From: an uncultured Oscillospiraceae bacterium
GTDB taxonomy: Bacteria > Bacillota > Clostridia > Oscillospirales > Oscillospiraceae
DNA: 38,462 nucleotides
Direction: 5' to 3'
Assembly (NCBI GenBank): GCA_910583885.1
Contig: CAJUAC010000020.1
Location: forward strand, 1 to 38,462
Made by a program: the position numbers and the translations under genes. Below, in pieces: positions 1-7,904 of the stretch. Within the stretch, counting starts at the first letter, position 1, and each line of letters opens with the position of its first letter. Under the pieces are notes generated by a model that saw only the letters and a program-made list of their open reading frames with translations, was not told the DNA's origin and searched no databases.

Positions 1-332
1 TTGACCAGGGTGCCGTCCGGGTGGCCAGGGGCCGGATGGACCACCAGCCCCGCCGGCTTGTTGACCACGATGACATCCCCGTCCTCATATACCACATCCA
101 GTGGGATGTCCTGGGGCTGGGCGTCCATCGGCTCCGGCGCGGGCAAATCCACCGCGACGGCCTCGCCGCCAAGCAGGCGGCAGCTCTTCCGGGCCGTGCT
201 CCCGTCCACCGTCACGCGCCCCGCCTCAATGAGCCGCTGGGCAGCGGAGCGGGTCAATTCCGGCAGGCTGTCCGCCAGGAAGCTGTCCAGCCGGACACCG
301 CCCAGCTCAGGCCCCGCCAGCAGGCTTGTCAT
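1..332 (-). CDS. RluA-family 23S rRNA pseudouridine synthase, N-terminal part
   Basis: The visible 110 residues begin with an S4-type RNA-binding domain (about residues 10-60, with RLDSFLAD and RLIEAGRVTVDG). They run into the start of the catalytic domain, VVYEDGDVIVVNKPAGLVVHP, a hallmark of RluA/RluC/RluD enzymes that isomerise uridines in large-subunit rRNA. The catalytic HRLD aspartate motif lies beyond the window edge, so the subfamily (RluD most likely) cannot be fixed. The chosen ATG overlaps the end of lspA by 26 bp, an arrangement that suggests translational coupling. The lspA-rluD pair is a very common order in Firmicutes. Confidence 0.9.
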   Translation of the reverse strand, partial: MTSLLAGPELGGVRLDSFLADSLPELTRSAAQRLIEAGRVTVDGSTARKSCRLLGGEAVAVDLPAPEPMDAQPQDIPLDVVYEDGDVIVVNKPAGLVVHPAPGHPDGTLV

Positions 333-798
333 GGCCCTCCCCCTTCTTCGCCTCCAGCTTGTCGTGGAGCAGCACATAGTAGGCGGCAAAGCCGATGGTC
401 CCGCAGACCACCAGGATATCCGCCACATTGAACACAGGGTAGTTCATAAACTGGAGGTTGAACATATCCACCACATACCCCAGCCGGACCCGGTCGATCA
501 GATTCCCCAGCCCGCCGCCTAAAACCGCTGTCAGCGTCCACATCGCCGCAGGGTGGGGGAAGACCTTCTTGACCAGCATCGCCGCAATCCCGGCCATCAG
601 TACCGCCGTCAGCGCGGCCAGCAGCCAGGTGTGGTCAGTCAAAATCGAGAAGCCGCCGCCGGTGTTCTGGATATAGTACAGCTCCACCACCCCCGGCAGC
701 AGCGGCGCGGATTCGTAGAGGGCCAGATGGGTGACTACATAATATTTCACCGCCTGGTCTGCGGCGACGCACAGGAGGATTGTCAGGAGATACGCCAT
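307..798 (-). CDS. lspA: Lipoprotein signal peptidase (signal peptidase II)
   Basis: Inner-membrane aspartyl protease that removes the signal peptide from prolipoproteins after lipidation of the +1 cysteine. The 163 residues fit the family size and contain four hydrophobic segments. Family motifs are visible: D14-Q near the N-terminus, N45-TGGGF, GNLIDRVRLGYVVD with D111, and FNVAD with D127. D111 and D127 correspond to the two catalytic aspartates. The NTGGGF stretch replaces the more usual NTGAAF, a mild variation. The start lies 4 bp after the stop of the inositol monophosphatase gene, so translation is probably coupled. Confidence 0.96.
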   Translation of the reverse strand: MAYLLTILLCVAADQAVKYYVVTHLALYESAPLLPGVVELYYIQNTGGGFSILTDHTWLLAALTAVLMAGIAAMLVKKVFPHPAAMWTLTAVLGGGLGNLIDRVRLGYVVDMFNLQFMNYPVFNVADILVVCGTIGFAAYYVLLHDKLEAKKGEGHDKPAGGA

Positions 799-802
799 AG
801 CC

Positions 803-1567
803 TCAGACCTCCAGCTCTTGCAGGATGGGGTGGTTCACCCGGTTGCTGACCCAGACGCTGCACCGCTCGGTAATGGGCAGGGGCGCGCCCTCCAGGGTGC
901 AGGCCATACCGCCGGCCTCGGTGACGAGCAGGCTGCCCGCCGCGTAGTCCCAGGGGCACAGGCTGTACTCAAAAAACAGCTCTGTCCGGCCGCAGGCCAC
1001 ATTGCACAGATCCAGTGCAGCGGCGCCCATGCGGCGGAAATCGCAGCTGCGGCGGAAGAGCTGCTCGGTCAGGCGCATGGTCGGCTCCAGGTACTCCCGC
1101 CGGTAGATGGCGGTACCCATTCCAAAAACGCCCTCAGACAGGGGCCGGCTGCTGACATGGATGGGCTGGCCGTTCCGGAACGCGCCGCCCCCCCGCCGGG
1201 CGGAGAAGACCTCGTTCCGGAAGGGGTCGTATACCACACCGTACTCCACCGCCCCATCCTTTGCCAGGGCCACGGAGATGGCGCTCTGGCGCAGGTCCCG
1301 GACAAAGTTGGTGGTGCCGTCAATGGGGTCCACAATAAAGGCCCAGCCCCGGCTGGGGTCGGCGTTCTCCGCCTCCTCCTCACCGAAAAAGATGGCTCCC
1401 GGCACCAACGGCGGCAGCTTCTCCTTCAGGAAATGCTCTACTGCCAAATCATACTCCGTCACCAGGTCGGCGGCGGAGGTTTTTTCATGGGTTTGGGACG
1501 CCACGTCCTTGGCGGACAGGATAATTTCCCCTGCCTGCCGTACAATGGCGATCATCTGGTCCAGCAT
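803..1567 (-). CDS. Inositol monophosphatase family protein (SuhB/IMPase-like)
   Basis: Metal-dependent phosphatase fold of 254 residues. Visible metal ligands are FGEEEAE (around residues 62-65) and DPIDGTTNF (D80, D83), plus the C-terminal WDYAAGSLLVTEAGG motif. These are the three signature blocks of the IMPase/SuhB/CysQ superfamily. Substrate may be inositol phosphate or another small phosphate ester. The start is decided by the ribosome-binding site: AGGAGG at about 1577-1583 sits well spaced before the ATG at 1567, whereas a GTG three codons upstream would lie inside that site. It is the second gene of a probable operon with a 53-residue protein, lspA and the pseudouridine synthase. Confidence 0.93.
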   Translation of the reverse strand: MLDQMIAIVRQAGEIILSAKDVASQTHEKTSAADLVTEYDLAVEHFLKEKLPPLVPGAIFFGEEEAENADPSRGWAFIVDPIDGTTNFVRDLRQSAISVALAKDGAVEYGVVYDPFRNEVFSARRGGGAFRNGQPIHVSSRPLSEGVFGMGTAIYRREYLEPTMRLTEQLFRRSCDFRRMGAAALDLCNVACGRTELFFEYSLCPWDYAAGSLLVTEAGGMACTLEGAPLPITERCSVWVSNRVNHPILQELEV

Positions 1568-1597
1568 CGGTCGCACCCTCCTTCTGTGACGCTGTGT

Positions 1598-1759
1598 TCA
1601 AAGCAGCGTCCACTCAAAATCCTCCCAGAGGAGGCGGCTGCCCACGTCGGTCCCGCCGGGCAGCAGGAACATAGCCACCTGGTTCTCCACGCCGCTGTCG
1701 CTGATCAGGTATGCATAATCCCCGTTGATGGTTTGTACCGTGTACTTGACAGGCTCCAT
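1598..1759 (-). CDS. Small protein of unknown function (53 residues)
   Basis: I do not recognise this protein. It starts MEPVKYTVQTING and ends LLWEDFEWTLL. It is mostly beta-prone with an acidic, aromatic C-terminus, and has no signal peptide or membrane segment. Support for its being real: a good GGAGGGG ribosome-binding site seven bases before the ATG at 1759, a strong promoter at 1798-1826, and its place as first gene of the run into the phosphatase gene 30 bp downstream. A longer reading starting at 1864 is possible, but it would run through the promoter and has no ribosome-binding site. Confidence 0.7.
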   Translation of the reverse strand: MEPVKYTVQTINGDYAYLISDSGVENQVAMFLLPGGTDVGSRLLWEDFEWTLL

Positions 1760-1797
1760 ATTGATCCCCTCCGGTTTTGATTTCATGAAACAGTGCG

Positions 1798-1826
1798 AGT
1801 ATAGCACAATTCCCTTGATTTTACAA
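1798..1826 (-). promoter_or_regulatory. Sigma-A promoter for the 53-residue protein/IMPase/lspA operon
   Basis: On the minus strand TTGTAA (1821-1826) and TATACT (1798-1803) are separated by exactly 17 bases. Transcription would begin near 1791, leaving a leader of about 30 bases before the ATG at 1759. Confidence 0.75.
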
Positions 1827-1901
1827 GGAGGTTTCTTGCACGAGCTCTCGGAAATGAAATCCAAATGTTTCCCCTGTTTTGCTACAGATTATTGATCCCT
1901 T

Positions 1902-3017
1902 TTATCGTCCTAATTCTTTAACATACAACCGGTCTGTTCCATTCCCAAAATTAACAATATCCTTGAGATAACGATACCCATATTTTTCGTACAAGCCAAT
2001 ATGTTCTGATGGGATATATGTTCTGGTAAAACCAGTTTCCTTTGCATATACATTTGCAAAGTTAATGAGCTTTTCGCTAATTCTATGTCCGCGATATTCT
2101 TCTGTCACAAACACGCTTGAAATCCATGGATATATTTCAGGCAATGGATAATAATCTGCTTTCATGATAGAAGCCATACCAACAATTTGACCATCCGCCA
2201 TTGCCACAAATACAGTTTCCCAATCGGTAAATTCCCATGTGCGAAGCACCCATAACATATGCTCTTTTACTTCTTCCCAAGAAAAGTTTTCAACAAAACG
2301 CATGAGCTTGTCTGCCAAATCGGTATCTCTATCGACTTTCCTTATCTCTAATGTATCCATGTTAAAATCTCTTTTAACAAAACCAAAGTGTTGCGCTACT
2401 CTCCTTACAGTGTCCCCAATTGTACTATTTTCCGTTCGTTCTATCCAGAAATAGTGACTGCTCTTGATATCATTATATCTTTTCTCATTGAGAGCTTTTA
2501 AGGTGGTATTACATGTCGCCTTTGCTTTTTCAATATCAGACGCACTGTTAATGAAATCACGAAACCCTTGATGGTCGGAACGACCACAGTACTCATCAAT
2601 TAAATTTGATGGTTCTTTTATCAAAAACACTATCCGGGAGGTTTCCGTATATTTTTCAGCTTCTTCCACTGTCAAATGGCAGTCGCACAATACAATTTTA
2701 TTTTGTGAAAGACGAATCAAATCCAACAGGACAAAATCCAACTGTTCTCTTGTGTTATCAATCAGCCATTCCTTATATTCCTCTACAGTACGCCCGAAAA
2801 ACGCATCTGCATCGTTAAAAACTTTATTCATGGATGGTTGGAAAGTAGGATTAGAAATTTTTTGATGGTGGGAGAACCGCTCATCAATATCATAAACGAA
2901 TACATTGTGCCGTTTGGCCAGCTCCCGTGAAATGGTTGTCTTTCCGCCACAAGGTGTTCCAGATATGAAGTAAACATTTTTTAAATATTCTTTGATTACA
3001 TTATCTTGAAATATCAT
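1902..3017 (-). CDS. P-loop ATPase/kinase-like domain fused to a GNAT acetyltransferase
   Basis: A 371-residue two-domain protein. Residues 15-200 look like a small P-loop kinase or AAA-type domain: Walker A is GTPCGGKTT at 20-28, and a later strand reads KIVLCDCHL. Residues 220-371 are a GNAT N-acetyltransferase, with strand IVGMASIMKA, the acetyl-CoA loop EEYRGHRISEKLI and a C-terminal YEKYGYRYLKD motif. The substrate is unknown. The gene is much richer in A and T than both neighbours and uses AT-ending codons, which points to recent transfer. The start is supported by AGGAGA nine bases upstream. It appears to be a single-gene unit bounded by its own upstream inverted repeat and a hairpin at 3186-3219. 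Confidence 0.85.
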   Translation of the reverse strand: MIFQDNVIKEYLKNVYFISGTPCGGKTTISRELAKRHNVFVYDIDERFSHHQKISNPTFQPSMNKVFNDADAFFGRTVEEYKEWLIDNTREQLDFVLLDLIRLSQNKIVLCDCHLTVEEAEKYTETSRIVFLIKEPSNLIDEYCGRSDHQGFRDFINSASDIEKAKATCNTTLKALNEKRYNDIKSSHYFWIERTENSTIGDTVRRVAQHFGFVKRDFNMDTLEIRKVDRDTDLADKLMRFVENFSWEEVKEHMLWVLRTWEFTDWETVFVAMADGQIVGMASIMKADYYPLPEIYPWISSVFVTEEYRGHRISEKLINFANVYAKETGFTRTYIPSEHIGLYEKYGYRYLKDIVNFGNGTDRLYVKELGR

Positions 3018-3033
3018 GACAAGATCTCCTCTA

Positions 3034-3075
3034 TTAAATAGTTTTCGTGTCCTGATTGTACATAAAACTATTTAA
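3034..3075. repeat. 12-bp perfect inverted repeat upstream of the ATPase-GNAT gene
   Basis: TTAAATAGTTTT at 3034-3045 is matched by AAAACTATTTAA at 3064-3075, with 18 bases between. It lies 17-58 bp before the start codon, where an operator or a structured leader would be. No known regulator's consensus is recognised. Confidence 0.6.
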
Positions 3076-3185
3076 CACAGTTCTATGTACTTAGATATTT
3101 CTTAATCGTAAGAATGCGGCCATTTTCTTCACCTCCCCTAAATTCCGGTTTATCATACCATGTTCTTCTCTCATTTACAATTATA

Positions 3186-3219
3186 AAAATGGGGCATGAC
3201 AATCGCCATGCCCCATTTT
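3186..3219. terminator. Strong hairpin, probable terminator of the yedF-DUF3343 operon
   Basis: A 13-bp perfect stem, AAAATGGGGCATG at 3186-3198 and its complement at 3207-3219, with an 8-base loop. It lies 45 bp beyond the last gene of the minus-strand operon. A-rich and T-rich flanks on the two sides mean it could act in both directions. Confidence 0.85.
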
Positions 3220-3263
3220 ATGATTTTATTGCCCTCTATGCAAAGTGTTTTTCATACGCTCTG

Positions 3264-3536
3264 TCAGCAATATTGGTCCCGGCGGGAGCGGATCTGCCCG
3301 GCCAGCGGGACGATATCGTAATACTCCGCTTGATGCGCCGCGATACAGCGGCGCGCATCCTCCACCGCGTCCGGCTCCAGCAGCAGGGACATGCCGCACG
3401 AGAGCTTGCCCTGGATGGCCCGGGGCGCGGGGGCGATGCGGTTTTTTACCCCCGCGTCCGTCAGCAGCTCGTGGAGCGCAAGGCCCTGCTCATAGTTGGC
3501 AAAGAGGATGTACCAGCGCAGGCCGCCCTCATCCAT
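3264..3536 (-). CDS. DUF3343 putative sulfur/selenium carrier-like protein (second copy)
   Basis: The 90-residue protein matches the DUF3343 pattern: an N-terminal beta strand (RWYILFANYEQGLALHELL), then the conserved turn IAPAPRAIQGKLSCGMSLL with a Cys-Gly pair, and a short C-terminal extension. DUF3343 proteins are found next to YedF, class V cysteine desulfurases and selenium genes and are thought to carry sulfur or selenium; this has not been proven. It overlaps the preceding dehydratase-like gene by 8 bp and is the last gene of the operon. The first gene pair of the same operon includes another DUF3343 copy (7905-8141), so each dehydratase-like subunit has its own partner. Confidence 0.85.
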   Translation of the reverse strand: MDEGGLRWYILFANYEQGLALHELLTDAGVKNRIAPAPRAIQGKLSCGMSLLLEPDAVEDARRCIAAHQAEYYDIVPLAGQIRSRRDQYC

Positions 3537-4803
3537 TGAGCAGCTCGATAAATGCGCCGATGCGGGTGCGCAGCTGCTCGGCGTCGGTATCGGCGTAGTC
3601 GGTCTCCAGGCTCAGCACCGGCACACCGGCCTCCTTCAGCGCACGGGAGACGGAGTATTTCTCCGTGTCGTACAGGCAGCAGAACTTCAGGCTGCAATCG
3701 ATCACGCCGTCCACATGGTACTCCTTGACCATGCGCAGGATGTCGTCAATCCGCCCGGTGTTGGGGGTGAAGCAGGCGCAGTTGGTCTTCATATACCGCT
3801 GGCTGAGGGCCATGAACTGCCCGTCCAGGGTGGTCTGGGTCTCGTCCACCAGGTTCTCAAAGTAGCGGGTACCGGTACACATCTCCTCGCAGACCACCGC
3901 CGCGCCGCTGGTCTCGATGATGTTGTGGAGCTTCCAGTTGGGCACGGCCAGGGGTGTGCCTGTGACCAGGATGCGCTTCGTCCCGGCAGGTACCACGCTC
4001 ACGCCGTCCGCAATGCGCTGCTCCAGCTCGCCGGCCAGCTTGTTGCACATCTGGGCGCAGCGGACAGGGTCGTCAAAGAAGGAGATCTGCATCATCAGCA
4101 GCGCGTCCCGCCCGGAGATGGGCAGGCAGGTGGACTTGCGGCAGTTGTAGACACGGGCCAGGGCCTTGCGCTTCTCGTTGATGATGTGGATGGCCTCGTT
4201 CAGCTTCTCCACGGTGATGGTGTTGCCGGTGAATTCCTCCACCTTTTTCGCAAATTCGGCAATCTCATCCTTCCACTTGAGGATGTCCTTCTCCCGCTTC
4301 ATCTGGGGCACGTCCATGACGTACAGGGGCACATCCTCACCGAGGATCTCATAGGCTTTCTTCTTGCCGTCGCAGGTGGTCTCGCCCACGTACATGTCCG
4401 CAATGCGGAAGAAGGGGCAGGTCCGGCCCAGCCGCGCGCCAACGCTGGCCTTGATGAGGGGGCAGGTGCTCTTCGGGAGCACGGCCTCGCCGCCGGGCAC
4501 CCAGAACTGGCTGCCGCCGCACAGGCCGGTAACGATGCCGTTTGCCGCCACGACCACCTCGTCCGGCACATAGACACAGAACGTGCCGAAGACCTTGCGG
4601 CCCTTCTTCTGCTCCTCGATGAGCTCCTTGGGCCGGATGCCGTGGACCTCCGAGATCACCAGATCCCAGAAATCCATCCCCTTGGGCCGGTTCTCCTGGG
4701 TCAGGAACACATCCCCCACAGCGGTGGGCAGCACCTGGCACAGCAGGTCGTGGTTTTCCAGATCCATGCCCAGGTCCTTCCACATGCTCACATAATCTGA
4801 CAT
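3529..4803 (-). CDS. 2-hydroxyacyl-CoA dehydratase D-component-like protein, copy 2
   Basis: A 424-residue member of the 2-hydroxyacyl-CoA dehydratase/BcrB/YjiM superfamily, whose members hold [4Fe-4S] or [8Fe-9S] double-cubane clusters and receive ATP-activated electrons. Cysteines lie at 76 (GTFC), 95 (LCGG), 114 (TCPLIK), 129 (TCPFF) and 144 (TTCDGKKK), with more in the C-terminal half (EEMC, FCC). The CDGKKK motif is the one seen in E. coli YjiM-type proteins rather than in classical HgdA/HgdB. The substrate cannot be read from sequence. The start at 4803 is chosen because GGAGGA lies eight bases before it; an ATG five codons upstream has no site. Copy 1 is at 6766-7902. Confidence 0.9.
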   Translation of the reverse strand: MSDYVSMWKDLGMDLENHDLLCQVLPTAVGDVFLTQENRPKGMDFWDLVISEVHGIRPKELIEEQKKGRKVFGTFCVYVPDEVVVAANGIVTGLCGGSQFWVPGGEAVLPKSTCPLIKASVGARLGRTCPFFRIADMYVGETTCDGKKKAYEILGEDVPLYVMDVPQMKREKDILKWKDEIAEFAKKVEEFTGNTITVEKLNEAIHIINEKRKALARVYNCRKSTCLPISGRDALLMMQISFFDDPVRCAQMCNKLAGELEQRIADGVSVVPAGTKRILVTGTPLAVPNWKLHNIIETSGAAVVCEEMCTGTRYFENLVDETQTTLDGQFMALSQRYMKTNCACFTPNTGRIDDILRMVKEYHVDGVIDCSLKFCCLYDTEKYSVSRALKEAGVPVLSLETDYADTDAEQLRTRIGAFIELLNG

Positions 4804-4841
4804 TTCATTTTCCTCCATCTATCTATGTAGTTGATGACCCA

Positions 4842-5618
4842 TTACTTCTGGATGGCGGCGGCGCTAAGCGCCGCGCCCACTGCCCCGGCGTAGCGGCCAT
4901 CCTCCGCCGTGCGCACCTCGCGGCCCAGGGCTGCGGACAGGGACTGGCGCAGGTAGGGGTAGCCGCACAGCCCGCCGGTCAGGCAGACGGCCTCCTGCCC
5001 GGCGGACATGCGCCCGGCCTGGGAGGCCACCTTTTTCACAATGGAGTCCACCACTGCGAAGGCGATATTTTCCCGCTTCTCCCCCCGGCCAATGAGGCTG
5101 ATGACCTCCGATTCGGCAAAGACCGTACACATGGAGCTGATGCTGGTGCCGCCGCCCTGGGCGGCCATCTGGCAGAGTTCCTCCGGCCGGACGGCCAGGG
5201 TGTTGGCCATGATCTCCAAAAACCGCCCTGTCCCGGCGGAGCACTTGTCATTCATGAGGAAATCGCTGACCGCGCCCTGCTGGATCTGGATAATCTTCGT
5301 ATCCTGGCCGCCGATGTCGATCACCGTCAGGCAGGATTCCCCGTAGACATGGCACGCGCCCCGGCCGTGGCAGGTGATCTCGGTGACGCACTTGTCCGCG
5401 TAGGGCACCGATACCCGGCCGTAGCCGGTGGCCACCACCGCTGCGTCCTCCAGGGGGAACCCCTCTGATTCCAGGCGGCGGCGGATTTCCTCCGCTGTGT
5501 CCACGCTGCTCCAGCCTGTGGGCTGCAAGAGCCGGAACTGGATCTGCCGCTCCCCGTCCATGACGACGGTCTTGGCGCAGGTGGAGCCGATGTCGATGCC
5601 AATTAAATATTGTACCAT
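4842..5618 (-). CDS. 2-hydroxyacyl-CoA dehydratase activator ATPase (HgdC/YjiL-like)
   Basis: A 258-residue ASKHA-fold ATPase of the BadF/BadG/BcrA/BcrD family. It begins MVQYLIGIDIGSTCAKT (phosphate-1 loop) and continues with TCHGRGA (83-87), the phosphate-2 loop DIGGQDTK (101-108), NDKCSAGTGRF with C126, and CTVFAESE with C164. C126 and C164 match the two cysteines by which each subunit of an HgdC homodimer holds one shared [4Fe-4S] cluster. By ATP hydrolysis these proteins push single low-potential electrons into the dehydratase-type partner. The ATG at 5618 is preceded by GGAGGGGTGAG and lies just 4 bp after the desulfurase stop. It lies between the desulfurase gene and the second dehydratase-like gene, so it may serve both subunits. 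Confidence 0.93.
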   Translation of the reverse strand: MVQYLIGIDIGSTCAKTVVMDGERQIQFRLLQPTGWSSVDTAEEIRRRLESEGFPLEDAAVVATGYGRVSVPYADKCVTEITCHGRGACHVYGESCLTVIDIGGQDTKIIQIQQGAVSDFLMNDKCSAGTGRFLEIMANTLAVRPEELCQMAAQGGGTSISSMCTVFAESEVISLIGRGEKRENIAFAVVDSIVKKVASQAGRMSAGQEAVCLTGGLCGYPYLRQSLSAALGREVRTAEDGRYAGAVGAALSAAAIQK

Positions 5619-5622
5619 CCGC

Positions 5623-6762
5623 TCACCCCTCCGCCAGCTCCCGCACCGCCCGGATGGCCGCGTCCACCTCATCCTCCGTGTTGAACCAGGAGAAGCTGAA
5701 GCGTACCGCGCCCCGGTCCGTGGTGCCCAGGGCCTCATGCATCCGCGGGGCGCAGTGGGCCCCCGGACGGGTGGCGATGCCGTAGGACTCGCTGAGCTCA
5801 TCGGAGACGGCGGCGGAGTCGTAGTCCCGGATGTTCAGCGTGACAATGGCGCTGCGCCGCGCCTGGGAGAAGTCGCCATAGACGGTCACGCCCTCCGTGG
5901 CAGAGACCGCCCGGTAAAAGCGGTCCATCAGGGCGCACTCCTTCTCCTCAATGGCCGTGACGCCCACCTCGCTGATAAAGTCCAGCGCCGCCGACAGGCC
6001 CGCGATGCCGTGGCTGTTGAGGGTGCCCGCCTCCAGGCGGGTGGGGTACTCCTGGGGCTGATGCCGGTCATAGGAGTGGACGCCGGAGCCGCCCACCTTC
6101 CAGGGGGCAATCTCCACCCCGGGCCGGATGCAGAGGCCGCCGGTGCCCTGGGGGCCCATGAGGCCCTTGTGCCCGGTGAAGCAGAGCACATCAATGTGCA
6201 TGGCCTCCATGTCAATGGGGATGGCCCCTGCTGTCTGGGAGGCGTCCACCACCAGCAGGGCCCCCTGCCGGTGGGCGATCTCACCGATGCGGGCGAGATC
6301 CAGTACATTGCCCGTCAGGTTGGAGGCGTGGGTGCAGACCACGGCCCGGGTTTGGGGGCCTACCAGGCGCTCAAATGCCCCGTAGTCCACCCGCCCCAGC
6401 CTGTCCGCCGGGACAATCCCCAGTGTTACGCCCCGTTCCTCCTCCAGGCGGTACAGGGGCCGCAGGACAGAGTTGTGCTCGCAGTCCGTGGTGACAGCGT
6501 GATCCCCCGGGCGGAGGATGCCGCTTATCGCCAGATTGAGCGCCTCTGTGGAGTTGGCCGTAAACACCACATGGTCCGGCCGGGGGCAGCCGAAGAGCTT
6601 GGCCAGCTTGACCCGGGCGGCATAGACGGCCCGGGACGCCTCCAGCGCGCCGCCGTGGGCCCCCCGGGCGGCGTTGCCCATGGCGGTCATGGCGCGGACC
6701 ACCGCGTCTATGACCTGGGGCGGCTTATGCAGCGTAGTCGCCGCGTTGTCTAAGTAGATCAT
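5623..6762 (-). CDS. Class V aminotransferase-fold cysteine desulfurase (EF_2568-type)
   Basis: A PLP enzyme of 379 residues expected to release sulfur (or selenium) from cysteine or selenocysteine as an enzyme-bound persulfide. It begins YLDNAATT; EHNS has H97, VDASQTAGA has the PLP aspartate, FTGHKGL has the Schiff-base lysine K199, and GAHCAP carries the catalytic cysteine C337. Length and motifs fit the SufS-like group that co-occurs with YedF and DUF3343 and was linked to orphan SelD selenium metabolism (TIGR01977 type), rather than IscS. The ATG follows the previous stop by 3 bp (a GTG directly after the stop is an alternative). Lying between two dehydratase-like genes, it could supply sulfur for their clusters. 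Confidence 0.9.
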   Translation of the reverse strand: MIYLDNAATTLHKPPQVIDAVVRAMTAMGNAARGAHGGALEASRAVYAARVKLAKLFGCPRPDHVVFTANSTEALNLAISGILRPGDHAVTTDCEHNSVLRPLYRLEEERGVTLGIVPADRLGRVDYGAFERLVGPQTRAVVCTHASNLTGNVLDLARIGEIAHRQGALLVVDASQTAGAIPIDMEAMHIDVLCFTGHKGLMGPQGTGGLCIRPGVEIAPWKVGGSGVHSYDRHQPQEYPTRLEAGTLNSHGIAGLSAALDFISEVGVTAIEEKECALMDRFYRAVSATEGVTVYGDFSQARRSAIVTLNIRDYDSAAVSDELSESYGIATRPGAHCAPRMHEALGTTDRGAVRFSFSWFNTEDEVDAAIRAVRELAEG

Positions 6763-6765
6763 CAC

Positions 6766-7902
6766 TCAAAGCCTCTCTAAAAACGCCCCCAGGCGGGTGG
6801 AGAGCTGGCCCCGGTCGCTCTGGGAGTAGTCCGTCTCCAGGGCCATGTAGGGCACGCCCAGCCCCCGCATCCCGTGGGACTCGATGCTGTAGGTGGCGCA
6901 GGCCTGCAAATCCACCTCTACCACGCCGTCCACCTGGAATTCCCGGACCAGGCGTTTCAGATGCTCCTTTCGCTTTTCATTGGGGGAGAGCACCGCGCAG
7001 CCAATCTCCAGATACCGCGCGGCGATAGCGGCCACGATGTCCTCCGCTTCGCTGTCCACCATCTGGTAGGCGGCCTTGATGCCGCTGCAATTCTCAAAGC
7101 AGACCACCGCGCCGCCGTTTTCCTCGATCACGCCCACCGTCTTCTCCAGCACGCCGCCGATGGGGCAGCCAGTGACCAGGATGCGCTTCGCCCCGGGCGG
7201 GACAGGCCGCTCCCCGGCGGAGTAAGCCGCCAGGACGTCCTCCCGCAGCCGCTCCAGCCCGGCGGTCTTCTCCGCCTGGTCAAAGAGGAAACCGGAGCCC
7301 TCCAGGGTTTTGTACAGGCCCAGCCCGCTGATGGGCGGGGGCGTGTACTGCTGCACCTCCATGAGCGCCAGCCGGGCCCGCCGCTCCGCGTTGCGCTGGC
7401 GGGCCGCCTCCCGCAGGGCCGCGTCTGTGACGCCCACGCCAAAGCGGTCCTCCAGGAAGGCGATGAACCGGCGCAGCTCCGCCGTCCAGCCTGCCAGCGC
7501 ACCGCCGTCCAGGCCCTGGGGCAGATGGAGGGTGTAGACCGGCTTCAGGCCGCCCAGCAGCTCGTACATCTTTTTCTTGCCGTCACAGGTGGTCTCCCCC
7601 ACAATGAGGTCAGAAAAATAGGTGTAGGGACACTTGTCTGTGAGGGCAAAGCCGTAGCTGGACTTGATGAGAGGGCAGAGGTTTTTCGGCAGGTGCGCCT
7701 CGGCGGCGGGTATGGTCTCATCGCTCATGCCGCACAGGCTCACGCTGAGGAACCCGGCCGCGTCCAGGATCTCCAGGGGCGTGAAGGTGCAGAAGATGCC
7801 GGCCACCCGGCCGCCCGCCTCCTTCACCTTCTTCACTTTCAGGAAACCGTTTTGGCGCGCCTCGCCAAACTCCGCAAACTTTTCAGGCAGTTCGTATCCC
7901 AT
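6766..7902 (-). CDS. 2-hydroxyacyl-CoA dehydratase D-component-like protein, copy 1
   Basis: A 378-residue paralogue of the protein at 3529-4803. Its N-terminal cysteines fall at 38 (GIFC), 57 (LCGM), 76 (LCPLIK), 91 (KCPY) and 106 (TTCDGKKK), exactly the same spacing (19-19-15-15) as in copy 2. Further cysteines are in VTGCPIGG, FENCSG, GCAVLSPNEKR and QACATY. Family knowledge: single-type double-cubane cluster proteins and YjiM belong here; known members catalyse demanding reductions or dehydrations at low potential. It is not clear whether the two copies form one heterodimer or two enzymes. The start at 7902 is supported by GGAGG upstream and lies 2 bp after the DUF3343 stop. Confidence 0.9.
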   Translation of the reverse strand: MGYELPEKFAEFGEARQNGFLKVKKVKEAGGRVAGIFCTFTPLEILDAAGFLSVSLCGMSDETIPAAEAHLPKNLCPLIKSSYGFALTDKCPYTYFSDLIVGETTCDGKKKMYELLGGLKPVYTLHLPQGLDGGALAGWTAELRRFIAFLEDRFGVGVTDAALREAARQRNAERRARLALMEVQQYTPPPISGLGLYKTLEGSGFLFDQAEKTAGLERLREDVLAAYSAGERPVPPGAKRILVTGCPIGGVLEKTVGVIEENGGAVVCFENCSGIKAAYQMVDSEAEDIVAAIAARYLEIGCAVLSPNEKRKEHLKRLVREFQVDGVVEVDLQACATYSIESHGMRGLGVPYMALETDYSQSDRGQLSTRLGAFLERL

Positions 7903-7904
7903 TC

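Noticed and set aside
5428..6753. Long open frame on the plus strand opposite the desulfurase gene
   Set aside because: No ribosome-binding site or recognisable motif; the minus-strand gene has all catalytic residues of a class V desulfurase.
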